NCBI GenBank assembly: GCA_001724265.1
Contig: MEDY01000020.1
Span: forward strand, 62,001 to 126,000
Length of the DNA: 64,000 bases
Direction of reading: 5' to 3'
DNA from: Rhizaria sp. SCN 62-66
Lineage: Eukaryota; Rhizaria, unplaced
In this document: positions 63,772 to 64,000 of the stretch, one piece after another
How the letters are laid out: the number at the start of each line of letters is the position of its first letter
Position numbering within the stretch: the first letter of the stretch is position 1
Position numbers and translations under genes: made by a program
Notes under the pieces: generated by a model
Database searches by the model: none
What the model was told of the DNA's origin: nothing
Seen by the model: the letters and a program-made list of their open reading frames with translations, nothing else

Positions 63772-64000
63772 ATGTCTGACGACCCCTGGGCCTCCCCCGC
63801 TCCTGGCAAGCGCGCCCACAACTTTACCGCAGGTACGAGCAAATCCTTGTGTAACACCTTGACCCCTCTATCATCCGCGCTGTTCGCTTCTCTCTCCTCA
63901 ACTCCGCATTCACAAAGTGTCCTCGACTCACCTCTCACTTGACATCCGCACGTCGCTCAACCCGACACACAGGCCCGAGCGCACTGCCCGCAAGCGTCCT
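63772..64000 (+). CDS. 5' part of an unidentified gene, cut by the window end
   Basis: Exon 1 (63772-63832) starts MSDDPWASPAPGKRAHNFT and ends at a GTACGA donor. A 140-base intron ends in ACACAG, and exon 2 starts at 63973 in phase 1 (reading GPSALPASV) and runs off the window. The start is preceded by an acceptor-like CTCTAG three bases before the ATG. Too little is present to name a product. Confidence 0.5.

Noticed and set aside
1-64000. CRISPR arrays, insertion sequences, bacterial operons, riboswitches
   Set aside because: No spaced direct repeats, transposase genes or ribosome-binding-site pattern; introns and gene content are eukaryotic.

Overview
This window is nuclear DNA from a unicellular eukaryote, most likely a flagellate. 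Coding DNA is very GC- and alanine-rich and is set in AT-rich spacers. Genes are dense, on both strands, and not in operons. Several are split by single short introns (about 110-230 bases). Recognisable products are eukaryotic: an EF-hand protein of the calmodulin/centrin type, tRNA-dihydrouridine synthase 1, a mitochondrial-type prolyl-tRNA synthetase, an Sfi1-like repeat protein, a kinesin, GPN-loop GTPase 1, a mitoribosomal mS23-like protein, TFIIH p62, a ubiquitin-specific protease, a P-loop kinase of the aprataxin-like/bHLH140 type and TRAPPC5. I could not place the organism in a lineage. Centrin-type, Sfi1-like and kinesin genes suggest a centriole-bearing cell, and mitochondrial translation genes show a respiring one.

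The most striking observation is that UAG appears to be a sense codon, probably glutamine. Three genes (24426-34100, 49475-51214, 58775-62017 complement) are cut by in-frame TAGs at 24915, 32505, 49760, 50900 and 60025-60023. On both sides of each TAG the frame, composition and protein character continue. Two of the five lie inside Gln-rich stretches, a third directly follows two Gln codons, and one lies inside a cysteine cluster. Of 18 complete genes none needs TAG as terminator: 13 end in TGA and 5 in TAA. The only gene with a TAG near its end (4702-5848) has a TGA five codons later. A UAG-to-Gln code that keeps UAA and UGA as stops is uncommon among nuclear genomes.

Layout. 1-10.9 kb: four plus-strand genes (EF-hand, DUS1, secreted Arg/Pro-rich protein, ProRS). 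11-24 kb: four minus-strand genes (Sfi1-like protein, kinesin, small three-exon membrane protein, GPN1). 24.4-35.2 kb: a giant unrecognised Ala-rich protein and another small three-exon membrane protein, plus strand. 35.8-40.4 kb: a large surface protein with about eight two-cysteine beta repeats, minus. 41.5-43.5 kb: mS23-like protein, plus. 44-49.1 kb: TPR protein and TFIIH p62, minus. 49.5-58.5 kb: Cys-rich protein and USP, plus. 58.8-62 kb: P-loop kinase fusion, minus. 62.4-64 kb: TRAPPC5 and the start of one more gene, plus.

Twelve introns were reconstructed by joining reading frames. Ten have the donor GTACG(Y/A) instead of the usual GTRAGT. Many start codons are preceded at short distance by a pyrimidine tract ending in AG with no obvious donor nearby, which could mean 5'-UTR introns or spliced-leader addition. 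All function calls come from reading motifs; no database search was possible.
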